Below, piece by piece: positions 52,201-62,084 of a stretch of DNA of 64,000 nucleotides; position 1 is the first letter of the stretch; every line of letters begins with the position of its first letter. The position numbers and the translations under genes were made by a program. This DNA is from Azonexus fungiphilus (GTDB lineage Bacteria; Pseudomonadota; Gammaproteobacteria; Burkholderiales; Rhodocyclaceae): contig NZ_RBXP01000019.1 of assembly GCF_003634965.1 (NCBI RefSeq), forward strand, positions 62,001 through 126,000. Direction: 5' to 3'. The notes beneath the pieces were generated by a model. It saw only the letters and a list, made by a program, of their open reading frames with translations. It was not told where the DNA came from and ran no database searches.

Positions 52201-53505
52201 CTCGACTGGCAGATGCCGGAAATGGACGGCCTCGAGATCGCCCGCCGGCTGCAGGCGCTGCCGCTGCAGCAGCGGCCGACCACCTTCCTGGTCAGCGGCA
52301 CGCTCGGGGCGCCGCGCAGGGAACTCGAACAACTCGGCTTTGCCGGCTTCATCGCCAAGCCGGTGACGCCGTCGAGCCTGCTGGCGGCGCTCGGTCGAGC
52401 CCGGGAGCCGGCACCGACGTCTTTCGCGCTGCCGGCAGCGACCGACGACTTGGCGCAGATGCGCCGCCTGCTCGGCGGTCGGCGCGTGCTGCTCGCCGAG
52501 GACAACCTGCTCAACCAGGAAGTGGCGATCGACATGCTGCGCCTGGTCGACCTGCAGGTCGATGTCGCCGACGACGGCTGCGAAGCGCTGGCCATGGCCG
52601 CCGAAACCCCCTACGAACTGATCCTGCTCGACGTGCAGATGCCGAACATGGACGGCCTCGAGGCTGCCCGCCGCATCCGCGCCCTGCCCGGCCACACGGC
52701 AACACCGATCCTGGCGATGACCGCCAATGCCTTCGACGAGGATCGCGAATCGAGTCGCGCCGCCGGCATGAACGACCACATCGCCAAACCGGTCGAACCG
52801 GCCGTGCTCCACGCCGCGCTCCTGCGCTGGCTGACCGGCCAGCGGCAGGTGCCGGCAACGGCCGCCCCCGTCCCGGCGACGATCGATGCCGACGGCCTGG
52901 CCGGCTTGCCCGGCTTCGACATCCAGCTCGGTCTACGGTCGACCCTCGGTCAGGTCGAAAAACTGAAACGCCTGCTTGGCCACTTCGCCACCGGCCATGG
53001 CGACGACGCCGGGCGTATCGCCCAGCGCTACCCGACCGACCCCGATGGCGCCCGCCACCTTGCGCACACACTCAAGGGCGCCGCGGCAACGCTCGGCCTG
53101 ACCGGGATTGCCGAGGTCGCGGCGCGAATCGAGCGGGCCGTCGCCGAGCAGCGGCCTGTGGACGAAATCCTGGCGCTGACCGGCCAGCTGGCCGCCGACG
53201 ATGCCGCCTTCCGCAGCGCATTCGCCATCGCCGAGGACAATCCGGGCGGCCCCGCCGACCTCGTCATGTCCGTCGACACCGGCCTGCTCGCCACCGACCT
53301 TGCTAAATTGCGCCAGCTGCTGGCCAGCGACGACATCCACGCCCAGGATCGCCATCGCCAGCTGAAAGCCCGCCTCCACGCAGTTGCCGGCAGCGCTGCC
53401 GACCCGCTCGACCACGACATCGAGGCGTTCGCCTACGCCGAGGCACTGGCCCGCCTTGATGCGCTGATCGCCGCCCACCCGACCCTCCAGGCTGGCAAGG
53501 ACTGA
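49270..53505 (+). CDS. Hybrid sensor histidine kinase (PAS3-HisKA-HATPase-REC2-Hpt)
   Basis: 1411 residues. Membrane segments near 5-28 and about 195-220 enclose a helical periplasmic sensor; three PAS domains lie about 280-660. Phospho-acceptor H690 is in [14 protein letters not shown], followed by an HATPase with GIGIN and [13 protein letters not shown]. Two receiver domains have acceptors near D979 ([13 protein letters not shown]) and D1121 ([13 protein letters not shown]), and a C-terminal Hpt has H1266 ([12 protein letters not shown]). It is an RcsC/BarA-like phosphorelay. In-frame ATGs at 49270 and 49276 are both plausible. Probable output partner is the HD-GYP regulator upstream. Confidence 0.93.
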   Translation: MPMRRLQFLLLFFLPVVLAIATAFLFGWQVLKEHEQDNRQLTAAQTEDLRRQAAANHLVLDMQRIQNLLVETLRGARAGSIDQAAAYRIHTRVVDGLAELERHLANLRADTPHPELAPAFARGQAAFREYRQQAVSTTDIVAIDPRVAVDHVENAFVHYMNFATQMHDLSSSLSRAALARMEDGDRRLHGNLDKAARTSWLLFLAMVAFWLALVWTTARYLAIVSGALTRLGQHHALDDKEQAELHQVKGFFLKDLADATLAFGDSLLGRERAERKLRQEQQQLTLLLDSLPDLIWFKDANGCYRRCNPRFESFIGKPASEIIGRSDLELFPADAAAGYRAADRRAAEAGQPVVHQEWRHFPDGHRELQTIHKIAVRDEQGRLYGVLGVGRDITAEHLAEAELRTSRQALQRTQSIAQIGSWTIDFADHRLHASKEAADILGLASASPLAADQLFACVDPRDRDAVRDSWLAACQDGVFDVEHRSAGKWLRQRAEIERTSDGQPLRAIGMVQDISSVKAATEALQRREELFSTIIGQAEHGILLIDLNSLRFVEFNDAACRHLGYSREEFARLDMAAIQADADARAAIPENIRNILDQGASTFEKRYRCKDGSIRNFWLSVKPIHRDDTVLAAIVWSDITERKQVERDLERYRNHLEELVGERTLELAAARDAAQSASRSKSAFLANMSHEIRTPMNAIIGLTHLIRREIGDPRHVQQLDKVIGAANHLLGIINDILDFSKIEAGKMSLEPTDFETDRIVANACALVADKAQAKGLELVADISALPPVLHGDGLRLAQVLINFISNAVKFTDHGSVVIRGSVVADGPNDLMVRFEVQDTGIGINAEQQARLFVAFEQADASTTRRYGGTGLGLAITRRLVELMGGRVGVVSEPGRGSTFWIEVPFGRVVGSGRRDSQRVLPPGTRALVVDDVEDARNSLAAVLGELGIRTECLAHGSEALARIAAADTAGEPVGLLLLDWQMPEMDGLEIARRLQALPLQQRPTTFLVSGTLGAPRRELEQLGFAGFIAKPVTPSSLLAALGRAREPAPTSFALPAATDDLAQMRRLLGGRRVLLAEDNLLNQEVAIDMLRLVDLQVDVADDGCEALAMAAETPYELILLDVQMPNMDGLEAARRIRALPGHTATPILAMTANAFDEDRESSRAAGMNDHIAKPVEPAVLHAALLRWLTGQRQVPATAAPVPATIDADGLAGLPGFDIQLGLRSTLGQVEKLKRLLGHFATGHGDDAGRIAQRYPTDPDGARHLAHTLKGAAATLGLTGIAEVAARIERAVAEQRPVDEILALTGQLAADDAAFRSAFAIAEDNPGGPADLVMSVDTGLLATDLAKLRQLLASDDIHAQDRHRQLKARLHAVAGSAADPLDHDIEAFAYAEALARLDALIAAHPTLQAGKD

Positions 53506-53511
53506 GCCGGT

Positions 53512-54384
53512 TCAGAGCGTGGTCAGGGTGACCTCGACCGCACCGCCGATCGCCAGGAATTCGTCCTCGCCCTGGAGCACCCCGGCCAGCAGGCCGCAGT
53601 AGAAGAAAATCTTGGTCAGGGGCATGTCGACCGCAAGAATGTAGTCGCCGAACTCGCAGGCGCGGTCGCGGCTGCAGGTGAAGGAGTTGAGGTTGTTGAG
53701 CAGGATGATGTGGCGCCGGCCGGGCCCGCTCTCCAGGATTTCATGGTCGGCCACGCGGTTCACCCCGCGATACAGCGTGACGTGGCGGCGGCCCGGGTGG
53801 CGCCGGGCAAGTTCGTACTGGCAGTAGGTATAGACCAGGTCGAGCTGCGCTTCCAGGGCGCTGGTGCCGTAGAGGCCCTGGGCACGCATCTCCATGTAAC
53901 GCAGCCAGGCGTCGCCGGCCGGATCGCGCAGCGGCTCGCCATGCCAGCGCGGCAGCAGGCCGAAGCGCGATTCGACCCAGCCCTTGAGAACCGCACCCTC
54001 GCGGCTGTCGGCATCGAAACTCCAGCCACGGATCATCCGCGCATAGTTGGCCCGGGCGCGCCCCTTGCGGTCGCCGGTGTAGCCCATTTCCTCGGGCCAT
54101 TCGAGCTGGAAATGCACCGTCAGGTAATCGCGGAAGACCTCGCTGCGTGCCGCCGCATCGGCCGCCTCGAGGCGGCGGAACAGGTCGCGATGCAGTTCGG
54201 CGACGCCGTCGAGGAGCAGCGGTGACGGATGGCGCTGGTAGGTCAGGCTGCCGAGGACGACCGCCGGCAGGTTGCAGCGATTGATCGGGAGCCGGGCGCT
54301 GCGCGGCAGCGTTGCCTGGCCGAGCGTGCCTTCGCCTTTGTCGTCACCCCTACACAAGGCAGGGTCTTTGTCGGGAAAGCCCAT
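53512..54384 (-). CDS. draT: DraT, NAD-dinitrogenase reductase ADP-ribosyltransferase
   Basis: About 290 residues. It attaches ADP-ribose to the Fe protein NifH (R102 in the sequence here) when light, energy or ammonium conditions require shut-down. Family blocks: LPINRCNLPAVVLGSLTYQ, the catalytic-type VTLYRGVNRVADHEIL, LLNNLNSFTCSRDRACEFGDYIL and the C-terminal EVTLTTL. The start is uncertain: ATG 54384 is used; 54417 is another in-frame ATG. Either reading places the nifH NifA site inside draT codons. It is divergent from nifH and 19 kb from draG. Confidence 0.9.
   Translation of the reverse strand: MGFPDKDPALCRGDDKGEGTLGQATLPRSARLPINRCNLPAVVLGSLTYQRHPSPLLLDGVAELHRDLFRRLEAADAAARSEVFRDYLTVHFQLEWPEEMGYTGDRKGRARANYARMIRGWSFDADSREGAVLKGWVESRFGLLPRWHGEPLRDPAGDAWLRYMEMRAQGLYGTSALEAQLDLVYTYCQYELARRHPGRRHVTLYRGVNRVADHEILESGPGRRHIILLNNLNSFTCSRDRACEFGDYILAVDMPLTKIFFYCGLLAGVLQGEDEFLAIGGAVEVTLTTL
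54339..54354 (+). promoter_or_regulatory. NifA upstream activator site for nifH
   Basis: TGTCGTCACCCCTACA (TGT-N10-ACA), 98 bp from the nifH promoter. It is the most degenerate of the set and lies within the first codons of the divergent draT. Confidence 0.7.
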
Positions 54385-54452
54385 CCCGGGTCGCGCCGGG
54401 TCAACTTCGTTTTTCATTTGAAAATCAATCGGTTGAAATCTGTCAGCCGACC

Positions 54453-54468
54453 TGGCACGCAACGTGCA
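54453..54468 (+). promoter_or_regulatory. Sigma-54 promoter of nifHDK
   Basis: TGGCACGCAACGTGCA: a perfect -24 box TGGCACG and GTGCA for the -12 box. It gives a leader of about 54 nt to the nifH ATG. Confidence 0.93.
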
Positions 54469-54512
54469 GATGGTCAGTCGCGACACTCACCAATTCCTTT
54501 CAAATCGACTGA

Positions 54513-55415
<903 letters not shown>

Positions 55416-55422
55416 GCAACAT

Positions 55423-55436
55423 CCGCCGTACGGCGG
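55423..55436 (+). other. Palindrome/hairpin between nifH and nifD
   Basis: CCGCCGTACGGCGG is a perfect 14 bp palindrome, able to form a 5 bp hairpin, 8 bp after the nifH stop. The first of three growing structures at junctions in nifHDKT. Confidence 0.6.
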
Positions 55437-55505
55437 GTGCGCAGGCACCTGCCGCTTTCAACCAGCACGTCGGCCACGGATTGGTGGCGACGTCAGGAGG
55501 AAAAC

Positions 55506-56978
55506 ATGACGACTCTGTCTCGCGAAGAAACCGAAGCCCTCATCGCCGAGGTGCTCGAGGTTTATCCGGAAAAAGCCAAGAAGGATCGTGCCAAGCACCT
55601 GGCTGCCAACGATACTTCCATTGAACAATCGAAGAAGTGCATCACCTCGAACCGCAAGTCGCTGCCCGGCGTGATGACCATCCGCGGCTGCGCCTACGCC
55701 GGTTCCAAGGGTGTGGTCTGGGGTCCGATCAAGGACATGATCCACATCTCGCACGGCCCGGTCGGCTGCGGCCAGTACTCGCGCGCCGGACGCCGCAACT
55801 ACTACGTCGGCACCACCGGCATCGACACCTTCGGCACGATGAACTTCACCTCGGATTTCCAGGAAAAAGACATCGTCTTCGGCGGCGACAAGAAGCTGAC
55901 CAAGCTGATCGAGGAAGTCGAACAGCTGTTCCCGCTGCACAACGGCATCTCGGTCCAGTCCGAATGCCCGATCGGCCTGATCGGCGACGACATCGAGTCG
56001 GTCTCCAAGAAGAGCTCGGTGGTCATCGGCAAGCCGGTCATCCCGGTGCGCTGCGAAGGCTTCCGCGGCGTCTCGCAATCGCTCGGCCACCACATCGCCA
56101 ACGACGCGATCCGTGACTGGGTGCTCGACAAGCGCGACGGCCAGGCCTTCGAATCGACCCCGTACGACGTCGCCATCATCGGCGACTACAACATCGGCGG
56201 CGACGCCTGGGCCACCCGTATCCTCCTCGAGGAAATGGGTCTGCGCGTGGTCGCCCAGTGGTCCGGCGACGGCACCCTGGCGGAAATGATGAACACGCCC
56301 AAGGTCAAGCTGAACCTGCTGCACTGCTACCGCTCGATGAACTACATCTCGCGCCACATGGAAGAGAAGTACGGCATTCCCTACATGGAATACAACTTCT
56401 TCGGCCCGACCAAGATCATCGAGTCGCTGCGCAAGATCGCCGGTTTCTTCGACGATTCGGTCAAGGAAAAGACCGAGGCGATGATCGCCCGCTACCAGCC
56501 GATGATGGACGCCATCATCGCCAAGTACAAGCCGCGCCTGCAGGGCAAGAAGGTCATGCTCTACGTCGGCGGCCTGCGTCCGCGCCATGTCATCGGCGCC
56601 TACGAGGATCTCGGCATGGAAGTCATCGGCACCGGCTACGAGTTTGCCCACAACGACGACTACGACCGCACGATCAAGGAAATGGGCGACGCCACCCTGC
56701 TCTACGACGACGTCACCGGTTTCGAGCTCGAGGAGTTCGTCAAGCGCCTGAAGCCGGACATGGTCGGCTCCGGGATCAAGGAAAAGTACATCTTCCAGAA
56801 GATGGGCATTCCGCTGCGCCAGATGCACTCCTGGGACTACTCCGGTCCGTACCACGGTTACGACGGTTTCGCGATCTTCGCCCGTGACATGGACATCGCC
56901 CTCTCCAACCCGACGTTCAAGAACCTGACGCCGCCCTGGAAGAAGGTCGACGCCGAAGAAGTCAAGAAGGCCGCCTGA
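55506..56978 (+). CDS. nifD: NifD, nitrogenase MoFe protein alpha subunit
   Basis: 490 residues. The P-cluster ligands are C62 (IRGCAYAG), C88 (PVGCGQYS) and C154 ([12 protein letters not shown]); FeMo-co contacts are in [14 protein letters not shown] (Cys about 275) and the His in [14 protein letters not shown] (about 442). The ATG has AGGAGG about 9 nt upstream, and the frame's upstream extension is not needed. It forms the heterotetramer with NifK that reduces N2. Confidence 0.99.
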   Translation: MTTLSREETEALIAEVLEVYPEKAKKDRAKHLAANDTSIEQSKKCITSNRKSLPGVMTIRGCAYAGSKGVVWGPIKDMIHISHGPVGCGQYSRAGRRNYYVGTTGIDTFGTMNFTSDFQEKDIVFGGDKKLTKLIEEVEQLFPLHNGISVQSECPIGLIGDDIESVSKKSSVVIGKPVIPVRCEGFRGVSQSLGHHIANDAIRDWVLDKRDGQAFESTPYDVAIIGDYNIGGDAWATRILLEEMGLRVVAQWSGDGTLAEMMNTPKVKLNLLHCYRSMNYISRHMEEKYGIPYMEYNFFGPTKIIESLRKIAGFFDDSVKEKTEAMIARYQPMMDAIIAKYKPRLQGKKVMLYVGGLRPRHVIGAYEDLGMEVIGTGYEFAHNDDYDRTIKEMGDATLLYDDVTGFELEEFVKRLKPDMVGSGIKEKYIFQKMGIPLRQMHSWDYSGPYHGYDGFAIFARDMDIALSNPTFKNLTPPWKKVDAEEVKKAA

Positions 56979-56998
56979 GGCAAATTCTCAAACCTTGC

Positions 56999-57027
56999 GC
57001 CGGCCGCCGCGGATGAGCGGTGCCGGC
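56999..57027 (+). other. Hairpin between nifD and nifK
   Basis: GCCGGC arms at each end with an inner CCGC/GCGG pairing around a 6-nt loop, directly before the nifK ribosome site (AAGGAG). Confidence 0.5.
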
Positions 57028-57040
57028 AAGGAGATCGCAA

Positions 57041-58609
57041 ATGCAAACCGCAGACAACATCAAGCCCTGTTACCCGCTGTTCCGCGACGACGACTACAAG
57101 AAGAACCTGGCCGAGAAGCGCCAGAACTTCGAGGAAGGTCACGGCCCGGACAAGGTCTTCGAAACCTTCATGTGGTCGACGACCAAGGAATACCAGGACC
57201 TCAACTTCCAGCGCGAAGCCCTGACCGTCGATCCGGCCAAGGCCTGCCAGCCGCTCGGCGCCGTGCTGTGCGCCTCGGGCTTCCACAAGACCCTGCCCTA
57301 CGTGCATGGCTCGCAAGGCTGCGTCGCCTACTTCCGCTCCTACTTCAACCGGCACTTCAAGGAACCGTGCTCCTGCGTTTCCGACTCGATGACCGAAGAC
57401 GCGGCGGTGTTCGGCGGCCAGAAGAACATGTTCGACGGCCTGGCCAACGCCAAGGCGCTGTACAAGCCGGAGATCATCGCCGTGTCGACCACCTGCATGG
57501 CCGAAGTCATCGGCGACGACCTCAACGCCTTCATCAACAACTCGAAGAAGGAAGGTCACATCCCCGACGACTATCCGGTTCCCTTCGCCCATACCCCGTC
57601 CTTCGTCGGCTCGCACGTCACCGGCTGGGACAACATGGAAGAAGGCATCCTGCGCTACTTCACGCTGAACGACATGGAAGGCAAGAAGGCCGGCAGCAAG
57701 CCGACGGTCAACCTGGTCCCGGGCTTCGAAACCTACCTCGGCAACTACCGCGTGATCAAGCGCATGCTGACCGAGATGGGCGTCGGCTACACCATGCTCT
57801 CGGATCCGACCGAAGTCTTCGACACCCCGGCCGACGGTGAATTCCGGATGTACGCCGGCGGCACCACGATAGCCGAGATCAAGGATGCACCGAACGCGAT
57901 CACGACGATCCTGCTGCAACCGGCCCAGCTGGAAAAGACCAAGAAGTTCGTCGAAGGCACCTGGAACCACGACGTGCCCAAGCTCAACATCCCGATGGGT
58001 GTCGAATGGACCGACGAGTTCCTGATGAAGGTCTCCGAGCTGACCGGCAAGCCGATCCCGGCTTCGCTGGAACTCGAACGCGGCCGCTGCATGGACCTCA
58101 TTTCCGACAGCCATGCCTGGCTGCACGGCAAGAAATTCGCGCTCTACGGCGACCCGGACTTCGTCATGGGCATGGTCAAGGTGCTGCTCGAAGTTGGTGC
58201 CGAACCGACCCACATCCTCTCCCACAACGCCAACAAGCGCTGGGGCAAGGCGGTGCAGAAGCTGCTCGACTCCAGCCCGTTCGGCGTCAATGGCAAGGTC
58301 TATGTCGGCAACGACCTGTGGCACATGCGCAGCCTGTGCTTCACCGACAAGCCCGACTTCCTGATCGGCAACTCGTACGGCAAGTACATCCAGCGCGACA
58401 CCCGCTACAAGGGCGAGGAGTTCGAGGTTCCGCTGATCCGCATCGGCTTCCCGATCTTCGACCGTCACCACATGCACCGCGCGACCACGCTCGGCTACGA
58501 AGGGATGATGTCGGTGGTCACCCAGCTGACCAACGCCGTCCTCGAGCAGCTCGACAAGGAAACGATCGGCATGGGTACGACCGACTACAACTTCGACCTG
58601 GTCCGCTAA
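57041..58609 (+). CDS. nifK: NifK, nitrogenase MoFe protein beta subunit
   Basis: 522 residues. P-cluster cysteines are C69 (KACQPLGAVL), C94 (GSQGCVAYF) and C152 (STTCMAEVIGDD); a Ser in CVSDSMTED completes the fold's usual contacts. The start has AAGGAG upstream; an in-frame upstream codon at 57020 is not needed. It partners with NifD, and its stop is followed by a large hairpin. Confidence 0.99.
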   Translation: MQTADNIKPCYPLFRDDDYKKNLAEKRQNFEEGHGPDKVFETFMWSTTKEYQDLNFQREALTVDPAKACQPLGAVLCASGFHKTLPYVHGSQGCVAYFRSYFNRHFKEPCSCVSDSMTEDAAVFGGQKNMFDGLANAKALYKPEIIAVSTTCMAEVIGDDLNAFINNSKKEGHIPDDYPVPFAHTPSFVGSHVTGWDNMEEGILRYFTLNDMEGKKAGSKPTVNLVPGFETYLGNYRVIKRMLTEMGVGYTMLSDPTEVFDTPADGEFRMYAGGTTIAEIKDAPNAITTILLQPAQLEKTKKFVEGTWNHDVPKLNIPMGVEWTDEFLMKVSELTGKPIPASLELERGRCMDLISDSHAWLHGKKFALYGDPDFVMGMVKVLLEVGAEPTHILSHNANKRWGKAVQKLLDSSPFGVNGKVYVGNDLWHMRSLCFTDKPDFLIGNSYGKYIQRDTRYKGEEFEVPLIRIGFPIFDRHHMHRATTLGYEGMMSVVTQLTNAVLEQLDKETIGMGTTDYNFDLVR

Positions 58610-58615
58610 GCGCAA

Positions 58616-58658
58616 TGCCGGCGCCCCGCGGTCGGCAACGACCGTCGGGGCACCGGCA
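58616..58658 (+). other. Large GNRA-capped hairpin after nifK
   Basis: Starts 6 nt after the nifK stop. Stem segments TGCCGG, GCCCCG and CGGTCG pair with CGACCG, CGGGGC and CCGGCA; the loop is the tetraloop GCAA (58635-58638), with one mismatch and one bulge. About 18 base pairs and no T tract, so an RNA stability or processing element rather than a plain terminator. Confidence 0.8.
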
Positions 58659-58691
58659 CGCGGGCGACCCGCCAATCAAGGGAGCAACAGC

Positions 58692-58916
58692 ATGGCCAAC
58701 ATCATGATCCGCCAGGGTGAAAAAGGGCTGACCTTCTATCTCCCGAAGCGCGACCTGGAAGCCTCGATTGAGTCGATCGAGTTCGACAGCCCGGAAAAAT
58801 GGGGCGGCGAGCTGAAGCTCGACAACGGCGGCTCGTACTACATCGACCCGATCGCGAAGCCGCCGCGCCTGCCGATTTCGCTGCGCGCCAAGCGCCTCGG
58901 GGCCGCCGAGGACTGA
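58692..58916 (+). CDS. nifT: NifT/FixU small protein
   Basis: 74 residues: ANIMIRQGEKGLTFYLPKRDLEA then EKWGGELKLDNGGSYYIDPI, the conserved NifT beta-rich fold. Function unknown; it is usually found right after nifK, as here. Not essential in species tested. It is followed 62 bp later by a ferredoxin. Confidence 0.95.
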   Translation: MANIMIRQGEKGLTFYLPKRDLEASIESIEFDSPEKWGGELKLDNGGSYYIDPIAKPPRLPISLRAKRLGAAED

Positions 58917-58978
58917 ACCGTACAACCTGCCGCCAAGCCAGCCAAGCGCCAGCGAGCGCGGCCAGAAAGGAGAGCATC

Positions 58979-59170
58979 ATGGCAATGAAGATCGATTCCG
59001 ACATGTGCACCGCCTGCGGTGACTGCAAGCCGGTCTGTCCGACCAAGTCGATCAGTTCCGGCAAGGTCTTCTACAAGATCGACGCCGCGACCTGCACCGA
59101 ATGCGAAGGCCACGGCGATTCGCCGCTGTGCGTCGACGCCTGCCCGTCGGGCTGCATCGCCCCGGCCTGA
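58979..59170 (+). CDS. Small 2[4Fe-4S] ferredoxin
   Basis: 63 residues, two motifs: CTACGDCKPVCPTKSI (about 10-25) and CTECEGHGDSPLCVDACPSG (about 39-58), a FdxN-like type with the insertion in the second site. In the nifHDKT operon it probably supplies electrons to nitrogenase or to cofactor assembly. A strong hairpin separates it from nifY. Confidence 0.92.
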   Translation: MAMKIDSDMCTACGDCKPVCPTKSISSGKVFYKIDAATCTECEGHGDSPLCVDACPSGCIAPA

Positions 59171-59180
59171 GTCCTGAGCC

Positions 59181-59207
59181 GAGTGCCGGGGGCCGCCCCC
59201 GGCACTC
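59181..59207 (+). other. 12 bp perfect hairpin between the ferredoxin and nifY
   Basis: GAGTGCCGGGGG and CCCCCGGCACTC pair perfectly around a 3-nt loop, 10 nt after the ferredoxin stop. There is no T run. Possible processing site or partial terminator. Confidence 0.75.
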
Positions 59208-59235
59208 CACTGAAGACCCCAGCCAGGAGCCCAGC

Positions 59236-59964
59236 ATGTCCGAATCGCCCATCGCCTCCCGCGCCGCCGCGCTGCGCATCGCGCTCGCCGCCCGCGCCCT
59301 CAACGGCCTCGACGTCCGGGCCTTCGTCGGCGCCCTGCTCGAACACCTGGAAGCGCCGCTCAGCGAAGCCAAGCTGGCCAAGCTGACGGTCGAGGATCTG
59401 CGCCAGATCCTGGCCGGCGATTTCGCCGAACAGGGCTGCCACGTCGGCGTCGATGCCGAGCAGCTGAAGGAAGCCGTCCGCCTGCTCTGGGGCGAAGGCG
59501 TGCACAGCAACGACTTTCCCGCGGTCGACGCCTACAGCGAGGGCGAAATGCCCGGCTCGGTGCGCGTTGCCGTCGCCGCCAACCGCGGCGAGAACCTCGA
59601 CGGCCACTTCGGCTCCTGCGACCGTTTCCTGGTCTACCAGGTCGGCCCGCAGGCGATCCGCCTGATCGACGTGCGCAGCACCGTCGAAGCCGACGCCGCC
59701 GAGGACAAGAACGCTGCCCGCTCGGCGCTGATCGGCGACTGCCAGATCGTCTACGTCCAGTCGATCGGCGGCCCGGCTGCGGCCAAGGTCGTCCGCGCCG
59801 GCGTGCACCCGGTCAAGAAGCCGGCGGGCGGCCCCGCCCGCGAAGCCCTGCTAGAACTGCAGCAGCGCCTGGGCAGCCCACCGCCGTGGCTGGCCCAGAT
59901 CATGGGCGTGCCGGCCGCCTCGCTGGCCCGTTTCGAAGAACACGTCGCCGCCGGAGACGCCTGA
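59236..59964 (+). CDS. nifY: NifY/NafY-type FeMo-co-binding protein
   Basis: 242 residues. The N-terminal helical part (about 1-100) resembles the SAM-like domain of NafY/NifY. The C-terminal NifX-like domain (about 108-230; RVAVAANRGENLDGHFGSCDRFLVYQV) holds cofactor; relatives bind apo-dinitrogenase and FeMo-co. A CAGGAGC ribosome site is upstream. It overlaps the next gene by TGATG. Confidence 0.9.
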   Translation: MSESPIASRAAALRIALAARALNGLDVRAFVGALLEHLEAPLSEAKLAKLTVEDLRQILAGDFAEQGCHVGVDAEQLKEAVRLLWGEGVHSNDFPAVDAYSEGEMPGSVRVAVAANRGENLDGHFGSCDRFLVYQVGPQAIRLIDVRSTVEADAAEDKNAARSALIGDCQIVYVQSIGGPAAAKVVRAGVHPVKKPAGGPAREALLELQQRLGSPPPWLAQIMGVPAASLARFEEHVAAGDA

Positions 59965-60227
59965 TGATCGCCCCCGAACGCCTCTCCGCCATCGCCGCCG
60001 CGGCGCGCCAGGCGCCGACCCTGGCTGCGCTGCGCCATAGCTTCGCCGACCTGCATTTCAGCGAATGCAGCGAGGACGACATCTCGCCGCGCTTCCGCCC
60101 GGCCGCCGAACTCGCGCAGCACCGGCTCTACCTGATCGCCGGCGCCAACGGCCACTGCCTCGAACTGACCAACGACCCGGCGATCGCCACCGGCATCCTG
60201 CTCGCCGCCCGGGCCGATGACGAGTGA
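59964..60227 (+). CDS. Small unknown nif-operon protein
   Basis: 87 residues, not confidently recognised. Start overlaps the nifY stop and its end overlaps the LRV gene start by 11 bp, so all three are coupled. Features: helical N-terminus (RLSAIAAAARQAPTLAALRHSF), then FSECSEDDISPRFRPAAELA and LYLIAGANGHCLELTND. Two Cys. Its conserved placement between nifY and an LRV protein suggests a nif-specific factor. Confidence 0.75.
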   Translation: MIAPERLSAIAAAARQAPTLAALRHSFADLHFSECSEDDISPRFRPAAELAQHRLYLIAGANGHCLELTNDPAIATGILLAARADDE

Positions 60228-60996
60228 GACGGCACAAGCCCAGGCCGGGGTCGGCCGCCTCGGGCTGTGCGCCGGCTGCGCCCACTACCCGGCGCTGCTC
60301 GAGGCTGGCCGGTGCACGCCGGGCGACGCCTGCATCCGTGCCCACAGCGGCCGCCAGATCGACCGTTTCCTGCGCCAGAACCGCGAGCAGGCCGACAACT
60401 ACCTCGCCGACATCTTCTGGGAGCGGCGCGCGATTGCCGCCCGCTATGCGACGGTCGACCGCATTTTTTCGCTAAAAACCGACCCTGACGAAGTCGTCCG
60501 CCGCGTTGTCGCCAGCCGTCTGCCGGCCACCCAGCTCGACAGCATGCTCCGCGACCCCGACCGCGAAGTCCGCCTGTCGGTCGCCGCCCGCCTGCCCGAG
60601 CAGTTGCTCCATCGCCTGCTCGACGATCCCGACTACCTGATCCGCGCCACCGTCGCCCGACGCCTGCCGCACGGCCAGTTGAGCCGGCTGCTCAAGGATC
60701 CGGAGCGCGAGGTGCGCAAGATCGTCGCCAGCCGCCTGCCTTCGTTCGCCCTGCACCGGCTGGCCGACGATCCCGAACCCGAGGTCCGCGCCATCGTCGG
60801 CGAACGCGCCCTGCCCGAACTCGCCGCCCGCCTGCTCGACGACAGCGAATGGTGGGTCCGCCTGGCGGCCGTCGGCAGCGCCCCGATCGCCGCGCTGGCC
60901 CCGCTTCTCGCCGACCCGGAGGGCGAAGTCCGCGACGCCGTGCGCGCCCGCCTGAACGCAAACACCCCCAGTCCAACCCAGGAAAACCGATCATGA
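60217..60996 (+). CDS. 4Fe-4S-binding leucine-rich repeat variant (LRV) protein
   Basis: 259 residues. The N-terminal Cys cluster LCAGCAHYPALLEAGRC...GDACIRAH (about 17-41) would bind a [4Fe-4S] cluster; then six to seven repeats of about 24 residues with the consensus DPD-EVR--VA-RLP (for example RDPDREVRLSVAARLP). This matches the LRV protein of Azotobacter nif/vnf regions, whose role is unknown. It overlaps the genes before and after it. Confidence 0.9.
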   Translation: MTSETAQAQAGVGRLGLCAGCAHYPALLEAGRCTPGDACIRAHSGRQIDRFLRQNREQADNYLADIFWERRAIAARYATVDRIFSLKTDPDEVVRRVVASRLPATQLDSMLRDPDREVRLSVAARLPEQLLHRLLDDPDYLIRATVARRLPHGQLSRLLKDPEREVRKIVASRLPSFALHRLADDPEPEVRAIVGERALPELAARLLDDSEWWVRLAAVGSAPIAALAPLLADPEGEVRDAVRARLNANTPSPTQENRS

Positions 60997-61961
60997 AAAC
61001 CAGCCAGGCCTGGATCGAATACTGCAAGTCGCTGTCGCCGGCGATCGTCGAAACCTGTGCCCGGACGGCAGTCGCCGCCGGCGGCGCGAGCCTGGCACGG
61101 GCGCTCAACCAGGCCCTGCCCGACTGGAATTTCCGCCACGCGCTGGCGCGCGGCGGCTGGTACCGGCTCGGCGGCATCGTCGACGACAGCGGCGCCCGGA
61201 TCAGCGACAACCTCGAAGCCTGGGTTGAGGATGCCCTCGACGCCTGCGACGGCGACATTCACCAGCTGATCGACGCGCACGCCGGAGAAAACCTCCACGC
61301 CACCCGCCTGGTCGGCCAGACGCACTACCTGACCGCGGCCGTCGGCGACGGCTGCGACGATTTCCTGCAACTGGAAATCGAAGACCTGCAGGAAGTCCGC
61401 GGCCACCGGCTGTTCGCCAACGAGCCGGCAACGCTCGAGGAACTGGTCGATCCGCGCGGCGGCGGCGACCCACCGCTGCCGCTCGGGCTGCCTTGCTACA
61501 AACTGCGCCGGATCCAGCACATCGGCGCCTTCCTCGAGCGGATGCTGGCGCAGAAGCCGGAACCGGCACCGATCCACCGGATGATCGCCGACTGGCGCCA
61601 GAGCAGCGCCGGCGCCGCCAGCAGCTACGCCAATCACTGGGTGATCGCCACCCGCGAACACCTCGACCGCTACCACCAGCCGGTCTTCCGCGCCCAGCCG
61701 ATCGCGACGCTGGCCGGCGATCCGCCGGAATTCGCGGCGCCGCCGGGAACCAGCGGTCTCCCGCTGCAGGAAGCCCTGAACCGCTTCGACCGTGCCGTCG
61801 GCTACCCGCTCGCCTGGTATTTCCACATGCTGACGACCAAGGCGGTACCGCACTGGGTCGCCCAGGCCACCGTCGAGGATGCGCTGGCCGGCTTCGCCTA
61901 CCTGCCGCAACGCGACGTGGACGTCATCCGCCACTGGCTGCACCAGCCCTACGCCGTTTGA
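60993..61961 (+). CDS. Unknown protein of the nifHDKTY operon
   Basis: 322 residues, not recognised. ATG overlaps the LRV stop (ATGA). It is soluble-looking, with WIEYCKSLSPAIVETCARTAVAAGG at the start, TRLVGQTHYLTAAVGDGCDDFLQLEIEDLQEVRGHRLF in the middle and YPLAWYFHMLTTKAVPHWV toward the end. Cysteines at about 10, 22, 92 and 118 but no recognisable motif. Position implies NifA-driven expression and a role after or with nitrogenase assembly. A promoter for nifV begins right after its stop. Confidence 0.82.
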   Translation: MKTSQAWIEYCKSLSPAIVETCARTAVAAGGASLARALNQALPDWNFRHALARGGWYRLGGIVDDSGARISDNLEAWVEDALDACDGDIHQLIDAHAGENLHATRLVGQTHYLTAAVGDGCDDFLQLEIEDLQEVRGHRLFANEPATLEELVDPRGGGDPPLPLGLPCYKLRRIQHIGAFLERMLAQKPEPAPIHRMIADWRQSSAGAASSYANHWVIATREHLDRYHQPVFRAQPIATLAGDPPEFAAPPGTSGLPLQEALNRFDRAVGYPLAWYFHMLTTKAVPHWVAQATVEDALAGFAYLPQRDVDVIRHWLHQPYAV

Positions 61962-61968
61962 AGCCGCT

Positions 61969-61984
61969 TGTCGCAAACCCGACA
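61969..61984 (+). promoter_or_regulatory. NifA upstream activator site for nifV
   Basis: TGTCGCAAACCCGACA, identical to the site at 11273, 61 bp from the nifV promoter and 8 bp after the preceding stop. Confidence 0.9.
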
Positions 61985-62045
61985 AGTGCTCGCCACGACC
62001 AGGCACCAGGAACAGACATCGCTTTAAAATCAATGAATTAAAACC

Positions 62046-62061
62046 TGGCACCCACCTTGCT
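62046..62061 (+). promoter_or_regulatory. Sigma-54 promoter of nifV-cysE
   Basis: TGGCACCCACCTTGCT, near-perfect -24/-12, 24 bp upstream of the nifV ATG. Confidence 0.93.
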
Positions 62062-62084
62062 AAATGAACTACAAGGAGATTGCC

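Noticed and set aside
49210..52812. 1200-codon open frame on the minus strand
   Set aside because: Shadow of the hybrid kinase in a high-G+C gene: Asp/Gly/Arg-rich, no domains. The plus strand has clear HisKA, receiver and Hpt motifs.
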